NCBI GenBank assembly: GCA_030706635.1
Contig: JAUZOD010000033.1
Span: forward strand, 1 to 45,444
Direction: 5' to 3'
Length of the DNA stretch: 45,444 nt
Source of the DNA: Bacteroidota bacterium
GTDB lineage: Bacteria > Bacteroidota > Bacteroidia > Chitinophagales > Chitinophagaceae
Part shown: positions 8,570-17,281 of the stretch, piece after piece
How the letters are laid out: every line of letters starts with the position of its first letter
Numbering within the stretch: position 1 is the first letter of the stretch
Notes under the pieces: generated by a model
The model's database searches: none
What the model was told of the DNA's origin: nothing
What the model saw: only the letters and a program-made list of their open reading frames with translations
Position numbers and translations under genes: made by a program

Positions 8570-9556
8570 ATGTTGTCCGATAAAAAGTTTGTCCCTGTCA
8601 TGATCACCCCCTTTGATCTCAGGGCCCAGGTCGATCTCGGGGTAGTAACCCAGCTTATAGATTTTTACCTCGCGGCCGGAGTAAAGGGCTTTTTTGCCAA
8701 TTGCCTGAGCAGCGAAATGTACAGCATTAGCGAATCGGAAAGGCTGGAGCTTACCCAACACATCGTGCGTTACGTTGACGGACGGGTTCCCGTAGTGGCT
8801 ACCGGATCATTCGGACTGACCATTGAAGACAAAGTCGATTTTACCAAGCGGATCTATAATACGGGCGTGAACGCAGTTATATTGATCACCGGGCATTATG
8901 CCAATGTAGATGACGGAGATGATGTGTGGCTGGCGAATTTCGACAAGATGCTTCGCCTCACCGACAATATCCCCCTGGGACTGTACGAATGTCCCGCGCC
9001 GTACAAACGCATTTTGTCGCCCGCCGTATTCAAGAGTGTTCTCGATACCAACCGCATTGTCTACTACAAGGATACCTCCATCGCTCCCGAAAAGGTAAAA
9101 GCCAAGCTGGATATTGTTAAAACAACCAGGAGCAAACGGTTTGAATTTTTCGATGCCCACTCCCCCAATGCCATGACTTCCCTGCGGGAAGGAGCAAAAG
9201 GGATGTCTTCCATCGCGGGAAACTTCTACCCGGAAATCCTCGTGTGGATGTGCAACAATGCAACGGATCCATCCAAAGCAGCCGAAGTGGAATGGCTTCA
9301 GTCGGAGATAACCCGGGTAGACCCGATCGTTCATGTGGCTTACCCCATGAGTGCAAAATATTTCCTGCGCAAACGCGGGCTTCCCATACGCACCATCAGT
9401 CGCACATACGCGCTGGAACTCACCCTGGAGCAGAAAAAAACACTGGATGAGGTTCTGGAGACCTTTTTGGGATGGTGCGACAGGCTGGGAATAAAACCAG
9501 TGAATCCGGTCGAGACGGGGACGCTGTCCAATGCTTATCCTGACCCGGCCATTTAA
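8570..9556 (+). CDS. Dihydrodipicolinate synthase/N-acetylneuraminate lyase family aldolase
   Basis: A 328-aa class I aldolase of the DapA/NanA superfamily. The family Tyr is in L-G-L-Y-E-C-P at Tyr139, and the Schiff-base lysine is in I-V-Y-Y-K-D-T-S at Lys167. Both are spaced as in the family. The G-T-T-G-E pyruvate-binding motif of true DapA is replaced by N-C-L-S-S-E at about residues 44-49. This argues against housekeeping lysine biosynthesis and for a catabolic keto-acid aldolase or dehydratase (KDG, sialate or similar). The gene is divergent from the symporter operon and probably co-functions with it. The reaction direction and substrate are inferred, not shown. Confidence 0.85.
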   Translation: MLSDKKFVPVMITPFDLRAQVDLGVVTQLIDFYLAAGVKGFFANCLSSEMYSISESERLELTQHIVRYVDGRVPVVATGSFGLTIEDKVDFTKRIYNTGVNAVILITGHYANVDDGDDVWLANFDKMLRLTDNIPLGLYECPAPYKRILSPAVFKSVLDTNRIVYYKDTSIAPEKVKAKLDIVKTTRSKRFEFFDAHSPNAMTSLREGAKGMSSIAGNFYPEILVWMCNNATDPSKAAEVEWLQSEITRVDPIVHVAYPMSAKYFLRKRGLPIRTISRTYALELTLEQKKTLDEVLETFLGWCDRLGIKPVNPVETGTLSNAYPDPAI

Positions 9557-9600
9557 AACGAGAACCGTTAGCTATTTTTTTTTTGTTCTTTAATGCATTA
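9557..9600 (+). terminator. Possible rho-independent terminator after the DapA-family gene
   Basis: A short, weak stem (AACG/CGTT) is followed within a few bases by an unbroken run of ten T residues at about 9575-9584. The T tract is convincing; the stem is not. Confidence 0.3.
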
Positions 9601-9788
9601 AGACCCTCCCATCCATTTCATAAATTTTGTATGCTGTCCATGGCAAACCTTAATGACCGTACAGATAGGATGAAAATGATAAGCAGCATGCAAAGCCGCT
9701 TATTGTGATGCCGGCTGGTTTATCCACATTATACAAAATAACAATAACATCCGGCACCACACGTTCTTACAGAACTACTTTTATCTCT

Positions 9789-10121
9789 ATGTCCGGTACC
9801 AAACGCAATCTCATAAGCATTCCTATTGAACATCCCAATGTCCGCAATGCTGAAGCCTTCTTAAATTCCTGGTCTGAACCCTTTGACTTGCAAAAAAGCG
9901 AGGAAAACCATTTTACTTTCCGGTCATCCGCATCTGAAACAGAAGTGACCGTTATCTTTTTTGAAGATTACCGGAAAGCCACCGCCTACGATAAACGCCA
10001 TTTTCATCCCCGGTCATCCTCGGCCTGTTCCACAATGAATGGAACTGCACTTTATGTAATTCTGGGAAACGATCCTGATCTTGTGAATTCGCTGGCGAGC
10101 CACTTTGCCGGACGGGAATAA
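9789..10121 (+). CDS. Hypothetical protein, 110 aa
   Basis: I do not recognise the family. The in-frame ATG at 9789 is preferred over one at 9705, because the extra 28 residues are low-quality and threonine-rich, while the protein becomes well behaved from M-S-G-T-K-R-N-L onward. It has a short alternating beta/alpha pattern (V-T-V-I-F-F-E-D-Y, A-L-Y-V-I-L-G-N-D), no signal peptide and no transmembrane segment. It converges with the histidine kinase gene, 34 bases apart. The tail D-P-D-L-V-N-S-L-A-S-H-F looks helical. Confidence 0.5.
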   Translation: MSGTKRNLISIPIEHPNVRNAEAFLNSWSEPFDLQKSEENHFTFRSSASETEVTVIFFEDYRKATAYDKRHFHPRSSSACSTMNGTALYVILGNDPDLVNSLASHFAGRE

Positions 10122-10155
10122 TTTGAGATTTGGTTGCAAAAAAGCCGGTCTACTG

Positions 10156-12138
10156 TCATGAAGACAAAACAAAGGTCGTTCCGAATCCTGGTTTCGATTC
10201 AATAGAGATATGGTATTGGATGGCTTTGGCCAGGTCGCGGATCAGATGAAGCCCGAAACCGGTCTTGACATTGAATCCACTGCCTTCGTGATAAAGCGAT
10301 TTAACCTGTTCTTCATTGATCCCGGGTCCATTGTCCGTAATGGATAAAATGGTTTTCGCCCCATCTTTCCTGGCCTTCCATTCTATGCGGCCCTCCGGCA
10401 TATTCTTCAAAGCCTTGATGGCATTAGACGTCAAGTTTTGCATGATGACCTTTAAATAATTCTCATCTGCTGAAACAACCAGGTTTTCCGGATCATTAAA
10501 CCGGATGTTGACCCGCTGTGTCTCAGGAAAAAATTTCTGCAGGTAATCGAACAGCGCGCTTACCGGCACCAGTCTGATGTCCGGTTTGAAATGCTCCATC
10601 TGCTCTTTGCTCCACAGGAGCATGGTCTCCATACTTTGCAGTAATTCCTCAGCCGACTGACCGATCTGCTGCTGGTGTTTTGTTTTCTCATCTGCCGTCA
10701 GCAGTTCCGGCTCATTTTTGAGTAGGTGCAAAAAATTGATCAGGCTGGCGATGGGACTTCGCAGATCGTGGCTGAGGATTCCAAAAAATTTTACTTTCAC
10801 CTTATTCGCTTCGTCCAGCCGATTGTTCAATACCATCAGCGTGGTATTGGATTTCTTCCGCATCCTGCTTTGCCAAAACAGCATGCCCCCGATGATACCC
10901 AGCAGGGCCAACCCCACGATCAGTCCCACCTGGGTTTTGCGCTGACTCACGAGTTCCAGCTGGTTAATGGCAATTTCTTTATTCTTCAGATCGATATTGT
11001 GTTTGTTCTCCATGCCAGCCAGGTCATTTTTCTTGTCCTGGGAAAACAGGGAATCATTGATAGCACTATATGTTTTGTAATTGTTCAGGGCCGCCTTATA
11101 ATTGCCTTTCTGTTCTTCCAGGTCTGCCAGGTTGATGGCAATCGTCGCCAGGTATTCTGTGTTTCCCGTTTCTTTACAAATTTTTTCACCCCGTCTCAGA
11201 TAAGATTCAGATTTTGCCAGGCACTCTTTTTTCCCTGCAGGTGCAGTTTGCATCGCCATGTCGTAATATGTCCGGCCCAGGTTCGCCATGCTTTGAATGG
11301 AAATCGTAGAGGTTGGAGCGATCTCATCCAGGATCTGCTGGGCTTTCAGCATAATGGAAATCGCCTTTTTAAGATCGGGATATTCCATCGGAGCCATTTC
11401 TGCAAGCGCCTGGGCCACGGCCATCCGGTTCCCTGCATCTTCATATACTTTCAGGGCCCGGTTCAGATATGTTTTAGCGGACGCCGTGTCCCTGGTCTGC
11501 TCTTTGATCACCCCCAAATGCAACAGTGCTTTTCCCATATTGCCGGTTGAGTGGGCAAGTTCAGCATGTTTCAGTGTCATCTGCGCATATTGCAATCCCT
11601 TTACAAAATTCCGCTGTGTAATATAACTGGCTGCTAAATTGGTACCGACCAGCGAGATCTGTTCATCACTTTTAATTTCTTCCGCAATCGCCAGAGCCCT
11701 GAAATAATATTCCAGCGCTCTGGAAAAATCAGATTCCCGCTGATAAGACCTTCCGATGTTATTCAGGTTACTGATCATATTGAAGGAAGCGTTCATCTCC
11801 TTGTTCAAAACAAGGCTCCGCTCAAAATGACCCCGGGCCGCTGCATTATTCCCCGTATCGCCGACAAGCAGCCCCAGCGCATTCTGAAAATTGGCAATCC
11901 CTCTTTTCCATTTCATCTTCTCCGCCATCGCCAGTCCACTTTCCGCATATTTTATCCCTTTTCCCGGATCGACCTGTATATACGTCTGGGCGATCTGCAA
12001 CATGGTCTTCACCAGAGGAGTATCTTCTTTCAGTGCCGGAAGTTCATGGAGCATAGAGTCTATCCGGGCCTGGGCATTTTTCTGCGCAAAAAGACCTGTC
12101 TGCAAAAAACAAAGGAAAATAATAACGGCGCGTTTCAT
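10156..12138 (-). CDS. TPR-containing sensor histidine kinase
   Basis: A 660-aa protein with a signal peptide (residues 1-19, ending F-A-Q). A periplasmic array of tetratricopeptide repeats spans about residues 40-370. A short coiled segment, one transmembrane helix (about 403-422) and a cytosolic kinase core follow. The phosphoacceptor is His457 in S-H-D-L-R-S-P. The N box is Q-N-L-T-S-N-A-I-K-A, and the ATP lid boxes are D-N-G-P-G-I and G-F-G-L-H-L-I. It sits 3 bases downstream of the LytTR regulator on the same strand, so the two form a cognate pair. Both lie downstream of the T6SS operon, so sensing envelope state to control secretion is plausible, but that is inference. Confidence 0.9.
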   Translation of the reverse strand: MKRAVIIFLCFLQTGLFAQKNAQARIDSMLHELPALKEDTPLVKTMLQIAQTYIQVDPGKGIKYAESGLAMAEKMKWKRGIANFQNALGLLVGDTGNNAAARGHFERSLVLNKEMNASFNMISNLNNIGRSYQRESDFSRALEYYFRALAIAEEIKSDEQISLVGTNLAASYITQRNFVKGLQYAQMTLKHAELAHSTGNMGKALLHLGVIKEQTRDTASAKTYLNRALKVYEDAGNRMAVAQALAEMAPMEYPDLKKAISIMLKAQQILDEIAPTSTISIQSMANLGRTYYDMAMQTAPAGKKECLAKSESYLRRGEKICKETGNTEYLATIAINLADLEEQKGNYKAALNNYKTYSAINDSLFSQDKKNDLAGMENKHNIDLKNKEIAINQLELVSQRKTQVGLIVGLALLGIIGGMLFWQSRMRKKSNTTLMVLNNRLDEANKVKVKFFGILSHDLRSPIASLINFLHLLKNEPELLTADEKTKHQQQIGQSAEELLQSMETMLLWSKEQMEHFKPDIRLVPVSALFDYLQKFFPETQRVNIRFNDPENLVVSADENYLKVIMQNLTSNAIKALKNMPEGRIEWKARKDGAKTILSITDNGPGINEEQVKSLYHEGSGFNVKTGFGLHLIRDLAKAIQYHISIESKPGFGTTFVLSS

Positions 12139-12141
12139 ATT

Positions 12142-12861
12142 TCAGCGGATTAACAAATGATCCAATACCTCTTTATAACTTCTGCCGATGGGCAACAGCA
12201 CATTATTCACCATGACTGCTTTGGGCGTTACTTTATGGATAAATTTTTTCTGAACAGCATAACTCCGGTGAATCCGGATAAAGGATTGAAAGGCCTTTTC
12301 TTTCAGCAGATTTCCCAGCGGACTCAGTACACAATACTTTTTTTCTTTTGTCACAATACCCGTATAATCTTTCAGTGCTTCCAGGTAAACGATATCATAA
12401 AACTGGATCTTCACATGCTCGTGGCCATCCTTGATGAATAAACTATCCTCATTCAGTGAATGATCCAGCATTTCGGCTTTATAGTGAATGTCCAGAAAAT
12501 ATTGGAGACGGTTCATGGACAAATCAAACCGGTCTTCCCGGATCGGCTTCACTAAAAAATCCAGGGCATTGGCCTCAAAACCTTGCACGGCATATTCCGG
12601 GTAGGCCGTAATAAAAATACAGGCAGGCACTTTTTCCAGTTGGGCACGCAGATCCAGTCCGTCTATTTCCGGCATATCAATGTCCAGCATCAGCACGTCG
12701 GGTTCTGCTTTTGAAGCGGCTGCCAGCGCCTGGCTGGCCGATTCAAAAAGTCCGGCTATTTTCAAAAAGGAATATTTACGCACGAAAGAAGCGGTGGTCA
12801 GCCGGTCGATCTGGCTGTCATCTACGATGAAGCATTTGTATTCATGTTGTCCAGATTTCAT
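12142..12861 (-). CDS. LytTR-type response regulator
   Basis: A 239-aa protein. The N-terminal receiver domain has the acidic pair D14-D15, phosphoacceptor Asp60 in V-L-M-L-D-I-D-M-P-E, and the conserved Lys in L-V-K-P-I. The C-terminal LytTR DNA-binding domain (about residues 140-238) contains I-V-Y-L-E-A-L-K-D-Y and F-I-R-I-H-R-S-Y-A-V. It is the partner of the TPR histidine kinase that follows after 3 bases. The start codon is buried at the foot of a perfect inverted repeat (separate entry). The PAAR gene of the T6SS ends 80 bases upstream on the same strand, so read-through is possible. Confidence 0.92.
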   Translation of the reverse strand: MKSGQHEYKCFIVDDSQIDRLTTASFVRKYSFLKIAGLFESASQALAAASKAEPDVLMLDIDMPEIDGLDLRAQLEKVPACIFITAYPEYAVQGFEANALDFLVKPIREDRFDLSMNRLQYFLDIHYKAEMLDHSLNEDSLFIKDGHEHVKIQFYDIVYLEALKDYTGIVTKEKKYCVLSPLGNLLKEKAFQSFIRIHRSYAVQKKFIHKVTPKAVMVNNVLLPIGRSYKEVLDHLLIR

Positions 12862-12886
12862 TGACCAGCGGTTAATTCCTGGTCAA
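12861..12886 (-). promoter_or_regulatory. Perfect 8-base inverted repeat overlapping the regulator start codon
   Basis: TTGACCAG and CTGGTCAA are perfect reverse complements separated by 10 bases. On the coding (minus) strand the last A of the right arm is the A of the regulator's ATG, and AGGA lies at the junction of the left arm and the loop. As RNA it would form a stem-loop ending at the start codon. As DNA it could be an operator with arms about two turns apart. Function is inferred. Confidence 0.5.
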
Positions 12887-12941
12887 TATACCATTTTTGG
12901 CCAACAGTACCCATCCGCGCTATGAATCGATTCGTTTCTAA

Positions 12942-13244
12942 TTAACCACCGATTAAAACTGTGGGGAAACCGGCTGCGATGGTTCCTCCATGTGCAGTCT
13001 GATCACCCATTCTGGCGCCGGGTTTATTTCCGATCAGAACAGTAGCCGACCCGATCGCAACCGCATCCGGAGGGCCCACACAGACGCAGATATCCCCAAC
13101 AACGGCAGCAGGCATGCCTCCGATCAGCACTGTCGGGCAACCGGGCCCGGTTATCAGCCCGCCGACATGGGGTATCGGTGGCAGTCCCGGCGTTACCATC
13201 GGACACACGTGCATGTCGCCAATCCGCGCTGCTGGTTTGCTCAT
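12942..13244 (-). CDS. T6SS PAAR spike-tip protein
   Basis: A 100-aa stand-alone PAAR protein. It opens with P-A-A-R-I-G-D and shows the family's repeated glycine/valine hairpins (G-C-P-T-V-L-I-G-G, A-T-V-L-I-G-N-K-P-A-R-type repeat, F-P-T-V-L-I-G-G), with His12/Cys14-type metal ligands in D-M-H-V-C-P. PAAR proteins cap the VgrG trimer and sharpen the T6SS spike. There is no N- or C-terminal effector extension, so it is structural rather than a specialised toxin carrier. It is the last T6SS structural gene of the leftward operon, 37 bases after tssK. Confidence 0.95.
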   Translation of the reverse strand: MSKPAARIGDMHVCPMVTPGLPPIPHVGGLITGPGCPTVLIGGMPAAVVGDICVCVGPPDAVAIGSATVLIGNKPGARMGDQTAHGGTIAAGFPTVLIGG

Positions 13245-13281
13245 ATTATGGTCTTTTTATTATCTGCTCTTCATATCCCGT

Positions 13282-14463
13282 TCAGGTCAGCGGACTCCAG
13301 CGGCCGCCGGGTTTTTGAACCGGATTTGGCTGTACGGGTTTGTTTTCCTTAACTTCCTGTTCAATCACAAAAATGCCCTGGCCCTTCTTCTTCCCTATAA
13401 ATTCCAGTTGCGAAAGTTTCTGGAATATCTGAATACAGAATTGGTAAGCCTGAAATATTTCGCCCAGGGTTTGGGCAACATCGTAATGGCTGTAAGTAAT
13501 TTGCAGAACACGCCGGGTCTGATTTTCAATTGTCCCCGCCTGCGATTCCGTCCATTCTGCAATGTAATTCAGCATTTCTTCCCGGTCCTTTTCTGCAAAA
13601 CATTGCTGGATCGTTTGCAGGTATTGAAGATTTTCCAGTAAGGAAACACACAAATGGATGGGGGCCGATTTTCCCAGGATCCATTGGTATTGGATTTTTT
13701 GTTTCACCAACTGTTCCAGCATTTTTTCGCTTAGCTTCTGAATGCTGCCGGCCAGCACATTCGTTTGCTGGGTTGGCGGTTTGGAATTGATTTTCTGAAC
13801 GATTTTCATGCAATATTGTTCCCAACTCTCCAATGCCTGGCGAAATTTTTGGTACCACCCGGTTAAGGACGGCAGGCTGTTCATCACAGTGCAGGCCGGA
13901 ATAAAATCTTTTTGAACCTGCAGCTCGCCCTGCTGAAAAGCGATCCTTCCGATCACCAGGCAATCTGCCAGCTGATTTATATTCAGTTCATCGGCCAGGA
14001 ACAGGTCTATCCTGCATTCCGGTTTTGTATACGGATGACGGGGTGGATTTTCTTCCATGTCGGGTTCACCGGTGGGTAAACGCCGAAAGGGATTTGTGCT
14101 GAGCACGATGAGTAAGGTATGGGATTGTGCCATGGGTAGTCCAGACCTTGCAATAATGTCCTTAAAATTGGTAACCACCTTGAGGGGATGATCTGCGGGC
14201 AGGATTTGAATTCTGGAACCTTCAGACGTAATAGCTTTGCACGAATTCAGTTCAATCTGGATATTCAGTCCTGCGTCACAAAAAACCGACAGGTCCATGG
14301 ATTTTTCAGCCGGTAAGATGCCAAAATTATAACCCGTCATCTGGAGCGCGCCAGCATCCCTGACTCTTTCTTCCAGATATCGCCCGGTTTCTTCCAGGTG
14401 TTTCCTGGAAATTTTCATTCCGTCTATCCAGTTTACGGGCAAGTGATTCAAATTTCCGGGCAT
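13282..14463 (-). CDS. tssK: T6SS baseplate protein TssK
   Basis: A 393-aa TssK-like protein. The start N-H-L-P-V-N-W-I-D-G-M-K-I-S-R-K-H-L matches the family's N-terminal W-x-x-G-M-x-x-x-x-x-H-L pattern. Helical stretches in the second half fit the trimeric neck and head. The last 30 residues are a proline-rich tail. TssK links the baseplate wedge (TssE/F/G) to the membrane complex in canonical systems. In subtype iii, which lacks TssJ/L/M, it would contact a different anchor, possibly TssN/TssO. It lies 11 bases after tssG, and the gene order F-G-K-PAAR is compact. Confidence 0.8.
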   Translation of the reverse strand: MPGNLNHLPVNWIDGMKISRKHLEETGRYLEERVRDAGALQMTGYNFGILPAEKSMDLSVFCDAGLNIQIELNSCKAITSEGSRIQILPADHPLKVVTNFKDIIARSGLPMAQSHTLLIVLSTNPFRRLPTGEPDMEENPPRHPYTKPECRIDLFLADELNINQLADCLVIGRIAFQQGELQVQKDFIPACTVMNSLPSLTGWYQKFRQALESWEQYCMKIVQKINSKPPTQQTNVLAGSIQKLSEKMLEQLVKQKIQYQWILGKSAPIHLCVSLLENLQYLQTIQQCFAEKDREEMLNYIAEWTESQAGTIENQTRRVLQITYSHYDVAQTLGEIFQAYQFCIQIFQKLSQLEFIGKKKGQGIFVIEQEVKENKPVQPNPVQKPGGRWSPLT

Positions 14464-14474
14464 AGTCAGGTATT

Positions 14475-15410
14475 TTAAATGATTGTTGTATAATTTAATC
14501 TTCCCAAACAGAAATTGTCATTCTCTGCGATAAAGGAAGTCGAAACTCTGGAATAGTCAGATTCAAAAAACAGGTCCGTATCCAGGGGCATCAATAAATT
14601 ACAAAGGAACTCATGAACGGCTAATTTTTTCCCCCCGGGCATATAGTCACTGAAGGATCCGGCTGCAGACACAAAAATCACCAGACTGTATCCTGATTGC
14701 AATCCTGAAACTTCGCCCCCGAGAATACTGGTTAAGCCCAGTTGCATGTCACCAAGCTGTGGCTGATCCGGAATCATAAATTTCGCCGGAGGTGTTTTTC
14801 GTATCGAAACCTCATCGCCGGTAATGCTTTCCATGATGTATGCAATTAACTCCGTTTTGCCGGCAATCTTGTTCAGGACCGGGAGGAGTATTCCCAGTTT
14901 GCTTTTCTGGAGATCATCCAGAAACGCCGGCAGATCCCATAGATAATCGAAAATCCCACCCGGCAGCACGGTATTCGTTTCAAATAATAGGTTACGTTCC
15001 TCCGCTTCCAGTTTTACACGCTGCCGGTAAAATTCATGCTCGAAGGGAAGGAAAAAAAGCCGACTCTGTTTTTCAATCTCCTGTTGCGCCCTTATTTCCC
15101 TAATGGATTCTTCGCTGCCGGCATTACTCTTTATAGTACCCGCCTGATGAAACAAGTCCTCCGGAAGCCGATCATAGAGGCCTTCCCGGTTAATGGTAAA
15201 GCATAATTTGTTCTTTCTGGAGACCCCAAATTCCAGTTCACTCGTATTTTCAATATCGTAGTGATAATTCCTTTTGAATAAGCTGTTGTTCAGCAGCAGC
15301 AGATCCTCCATGCTCCCGTTTTCCGCGATCAGATCCGCCAGGATCACTTCGAGCCGGATATCCAATGGCCGTTCCCGAAGAGCATCGGAGTATTTTCCCG
15401 GATTGGTCAT
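14475..15410 (-). CDS. tssG: T6SS baseplate protein TssG
   Basis: A 311-aa TssG-like wedge protein. Recognition rests on the N-terminal region with G-L-Y-D-R-L-P-E-D-L-F-H, the family pattern in which the chain is compared with a generic baseplate subunit, and on position directly after tssF. The start codon overlaps the tssF stop (ATGA), so the two are translationally coupled. This is typical of TssF/TssG, which form an F-G2 heterotrimer in the baseplate wedge. Sequence identity to proteobacterial TssG is clearly low. Confidence 0.75.
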   Translation of the reverse strand: MTNPGKYSDALRERPLDIRLEVILADLIAENGSMEDLLLLNNSLFKRNYHYDIENTSELEFGVSRKNKLCFTINREGLYDRLPEDLFHQAGTIKSNAGSEESIREIRAQQEIEKQSRLFFLPFEHEFYRQRVKLEAEERNLLFETNTVLPGGIFDYLWDLPAFLDDLQKSKLGILLPVLNKIAGKTELIAYIMESITGDEVSIRKTPPAKFMIPDQPQLGDMQLGLTSILGGEVSGLQSGYSLVIFVSAAGSFSDYMPGGKKLAVHEFLCNLLMPLDTDLFFESDYSRVSTSFIAENDNFCLGRLNYTTII

Positions 15411-17263
15411 ACTACCACCTTTAATTGATATGGAATATTATTAACCGAAACTGATTCCAGCTTTAATTTCAGATCGCGCAGACGCAGTTCCCATTCCTGT
15501 GGTTCAAGCCTGCCGGGTTCAGGATTAACCGCCACCTGCATACACCGGATAAAACCATCGGCCGGAGATTCGCCGTGTATATATATTTTTTCAAAGCTGA
15601 TGGACCGGGCGCTTTGACCCAGCTCCGTCTGCACAAATAATTTCAGGTCCTCCAGGGTCACGATGCGATTATGGGTCAGCAATGACTGCTTATAATGGTC
15701 AATCTTTTCGGCATCATTCAACTTATCCTTCCCCCCATATGTTGAAGTGATAAAATAAATGGAATTGGATAATACGCTGCTGCTTTTATAGGATAAAAGC
15801 CGCGATCCGATGGGGATGCGATTGGCCATGGCGCCGTGACAACTCCAGAATTCAATGGCGACATTTCCGCCTTCCCGTTTTGGCTTAATGGCCAGAAAAG
15901 GATAAGGCGACTGATTCTTATGATGCATTTTCACTTTATCGTCGATTCGTGCCAGCACCTGATTCAGCTCCCGGATATTCTGGATCAGGAAGTCTTCTCC
16001 CAGGGAAGAAAAAAACGAACTTTCTTCGCGTATCAGTTCGGTCAGGTTAACAAGGGTCTCCTGGGCATTGCGCTCATCAAACCGGTTAACACCATAGCGA
16101 AGCGTATAGGATTCGGGCATTAATCCGGACGGGTTGGCGAAGGGAATGAGTTTTACCGCTTGTCCCTGACTATTAGTAATTCCTTTCATAGAAAGAAAAT
16201 AGCCCGTCGTTTCCAGAGGGACGATATTCAAACTCTGAACCAGCTTATAGTTGAACTGATTAAGCCTACGGTTAATGACCGGGATGGCATTCATACTAAT
16301 CCAGACTGTATCCAGCGCTTCCACGGGTATTACCGGAGGAAACCGGATTTCAATCCACAACAAAGGTTCTTTCAGTTCCTGTAATTCTTTTTTATCAAAC
16401 AACTGCTCAAAAACCGGGGGATACGGGCGACGTCTTACCCTGAGTTGATCCAGGTTTATTTTAGTGGTCAGCGTAATGTAATGACGGTTGAACATGGCAT
16501 TCACCTGCGCCTCGATCTTTTGCATCGGATCAAATTCTATTTCCAGATCCATTTGGGCATCAAGCACGTTGTCAACGGATGGCAAGCCGGTTCTGTGGTC
16601 CAGGGCAATGGTTTCCAGCGACCATTCCGTATAAGGAAGGTATGGATACCAGCTGTCAGCTTCCGTATGATTGATCCAGTTGAAGAAAAAAGAAATCTCA
16701 TCGAGCGAATTCACTTCTCCGTTCAGATCCAATCCCAGCCACAGCACATGCTGTTGTTCCATTATTCTTTTGCCCGAAGAACCGATCTGGTTTCTTTGCA
16801 GGCCGTCCGTTACGCTAAAGAGTTCCCTCGCCGTAGCGATATGCGTTATGCAGCCATCAACCATCTTTGTGGTACGTGCCGGAGAGAAGAATAAATCCGT
16901 TTGCTGATTTTCCCGCTGTCTGTCGTTACCGGAAGGTTTATAAAAAAACTGGGCGTCGGGATTTAAGTAGGCAAAAGGTTCAGAGGATCTTACCTGCATG
17001 ATTCCGTAAGCCGGGCTCACATCGATCATGCCCGGGTATAACAACTGCGCCAGCCGCTCCAGCATCCTGTTTTGTGATTTCCCGATCTCGCCGGAGATTT
17101 TTTCAAATTCCACGGAACAGGCTTCAATCAATAGGGTGACCAGGGGATCAAAATCATCCATTTCCGACTCCGCAAAACCCCATACTTCGGCCGCCTGTTT
17201 GAGCATCCTGTTGCGCACCCTTTCCCGGGTAAAATTTTTCTGACTCAATTCCTCCGTTGCCAT
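15407..17263 (-). CDS. tssF: T6SS baseplate protein TssF
   Basis: A TssF (VasA/ImpG-like) protein of about 618 aa, a typical family length. The N-terminal helical region with A-E-V-W-G-F-A-E-S-E-M-D-D-F-D-P and M-L-E-R-L-A-Q-L-L-Y-P is the conserved TssF opening, where the chain resembles phage T4 gp6. The ATG at 17263 is chosen over a TTG three codons upstream. It overlaps tssG by 4 bases. The protein forms the wedge core with TssG and TssE around the VgrG hub. Confidence 0.88.
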   Translation of the reverse strand: MATEELSQKNFTRERVRNRMLKQAAEVWGFAESEMDDFDPLVTLLIEACSVEFEKISGEIGKSQNRMLERLAQLLYPGMIDVSPAYGIMQVRSSEPFAYLNPDAQFFYKPSGNDRQRENQQTDLFFSPARTTKMVDGCITHIATARELFSVTDGLQRNQIGSSGKRIMEQQHVLWLGLDLNGEVNSLDEISFFFNWINHTEADSWYPYLPYTEWSLETIALDHRTGLPSVDNVLDAQMDLEIEFDPMQKIEAQVNAMFNRHYITLTTKINLDQLRVRRRPYPPVFEQLFDKKELQELKEPLLWIEIRFPPVIPVEALDTVWISMNAIPVINRRLNQFNYKLVQSLNIVPLETTGYFLSMKGITNSQGQAVKLIPFANPSGLMPESYTLRYGVNRFDERNAQETLVNLTELIREESSFFSSLGEDFLIQNIRELNQVLARIDDKVKMHHKNQSPYPFLAIKPKREGGNVAIEFWSCHGAMANRIPIGSRLLSYKSSSVLSNSIYFITSTYGGKDKLNDAEKIDHYKQSLLTHNRIVTLEDLKLFVQTELGQSARSISFEKIYIHGESPADGFIRCMQVAVNPEPGRLEPQEWELRLRDLKLKLESVSVNNIPYQLKVVV

Positions 17264-17281
17264 GTTTTTCAATTTAGGTAA

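Noticed and set aside
10726-11550. 274-aa open frame opposite the histidine kinase
   Set aside because: Antisense shadow of the TPR and transmembrane part of the kinase; no recognisable motif.
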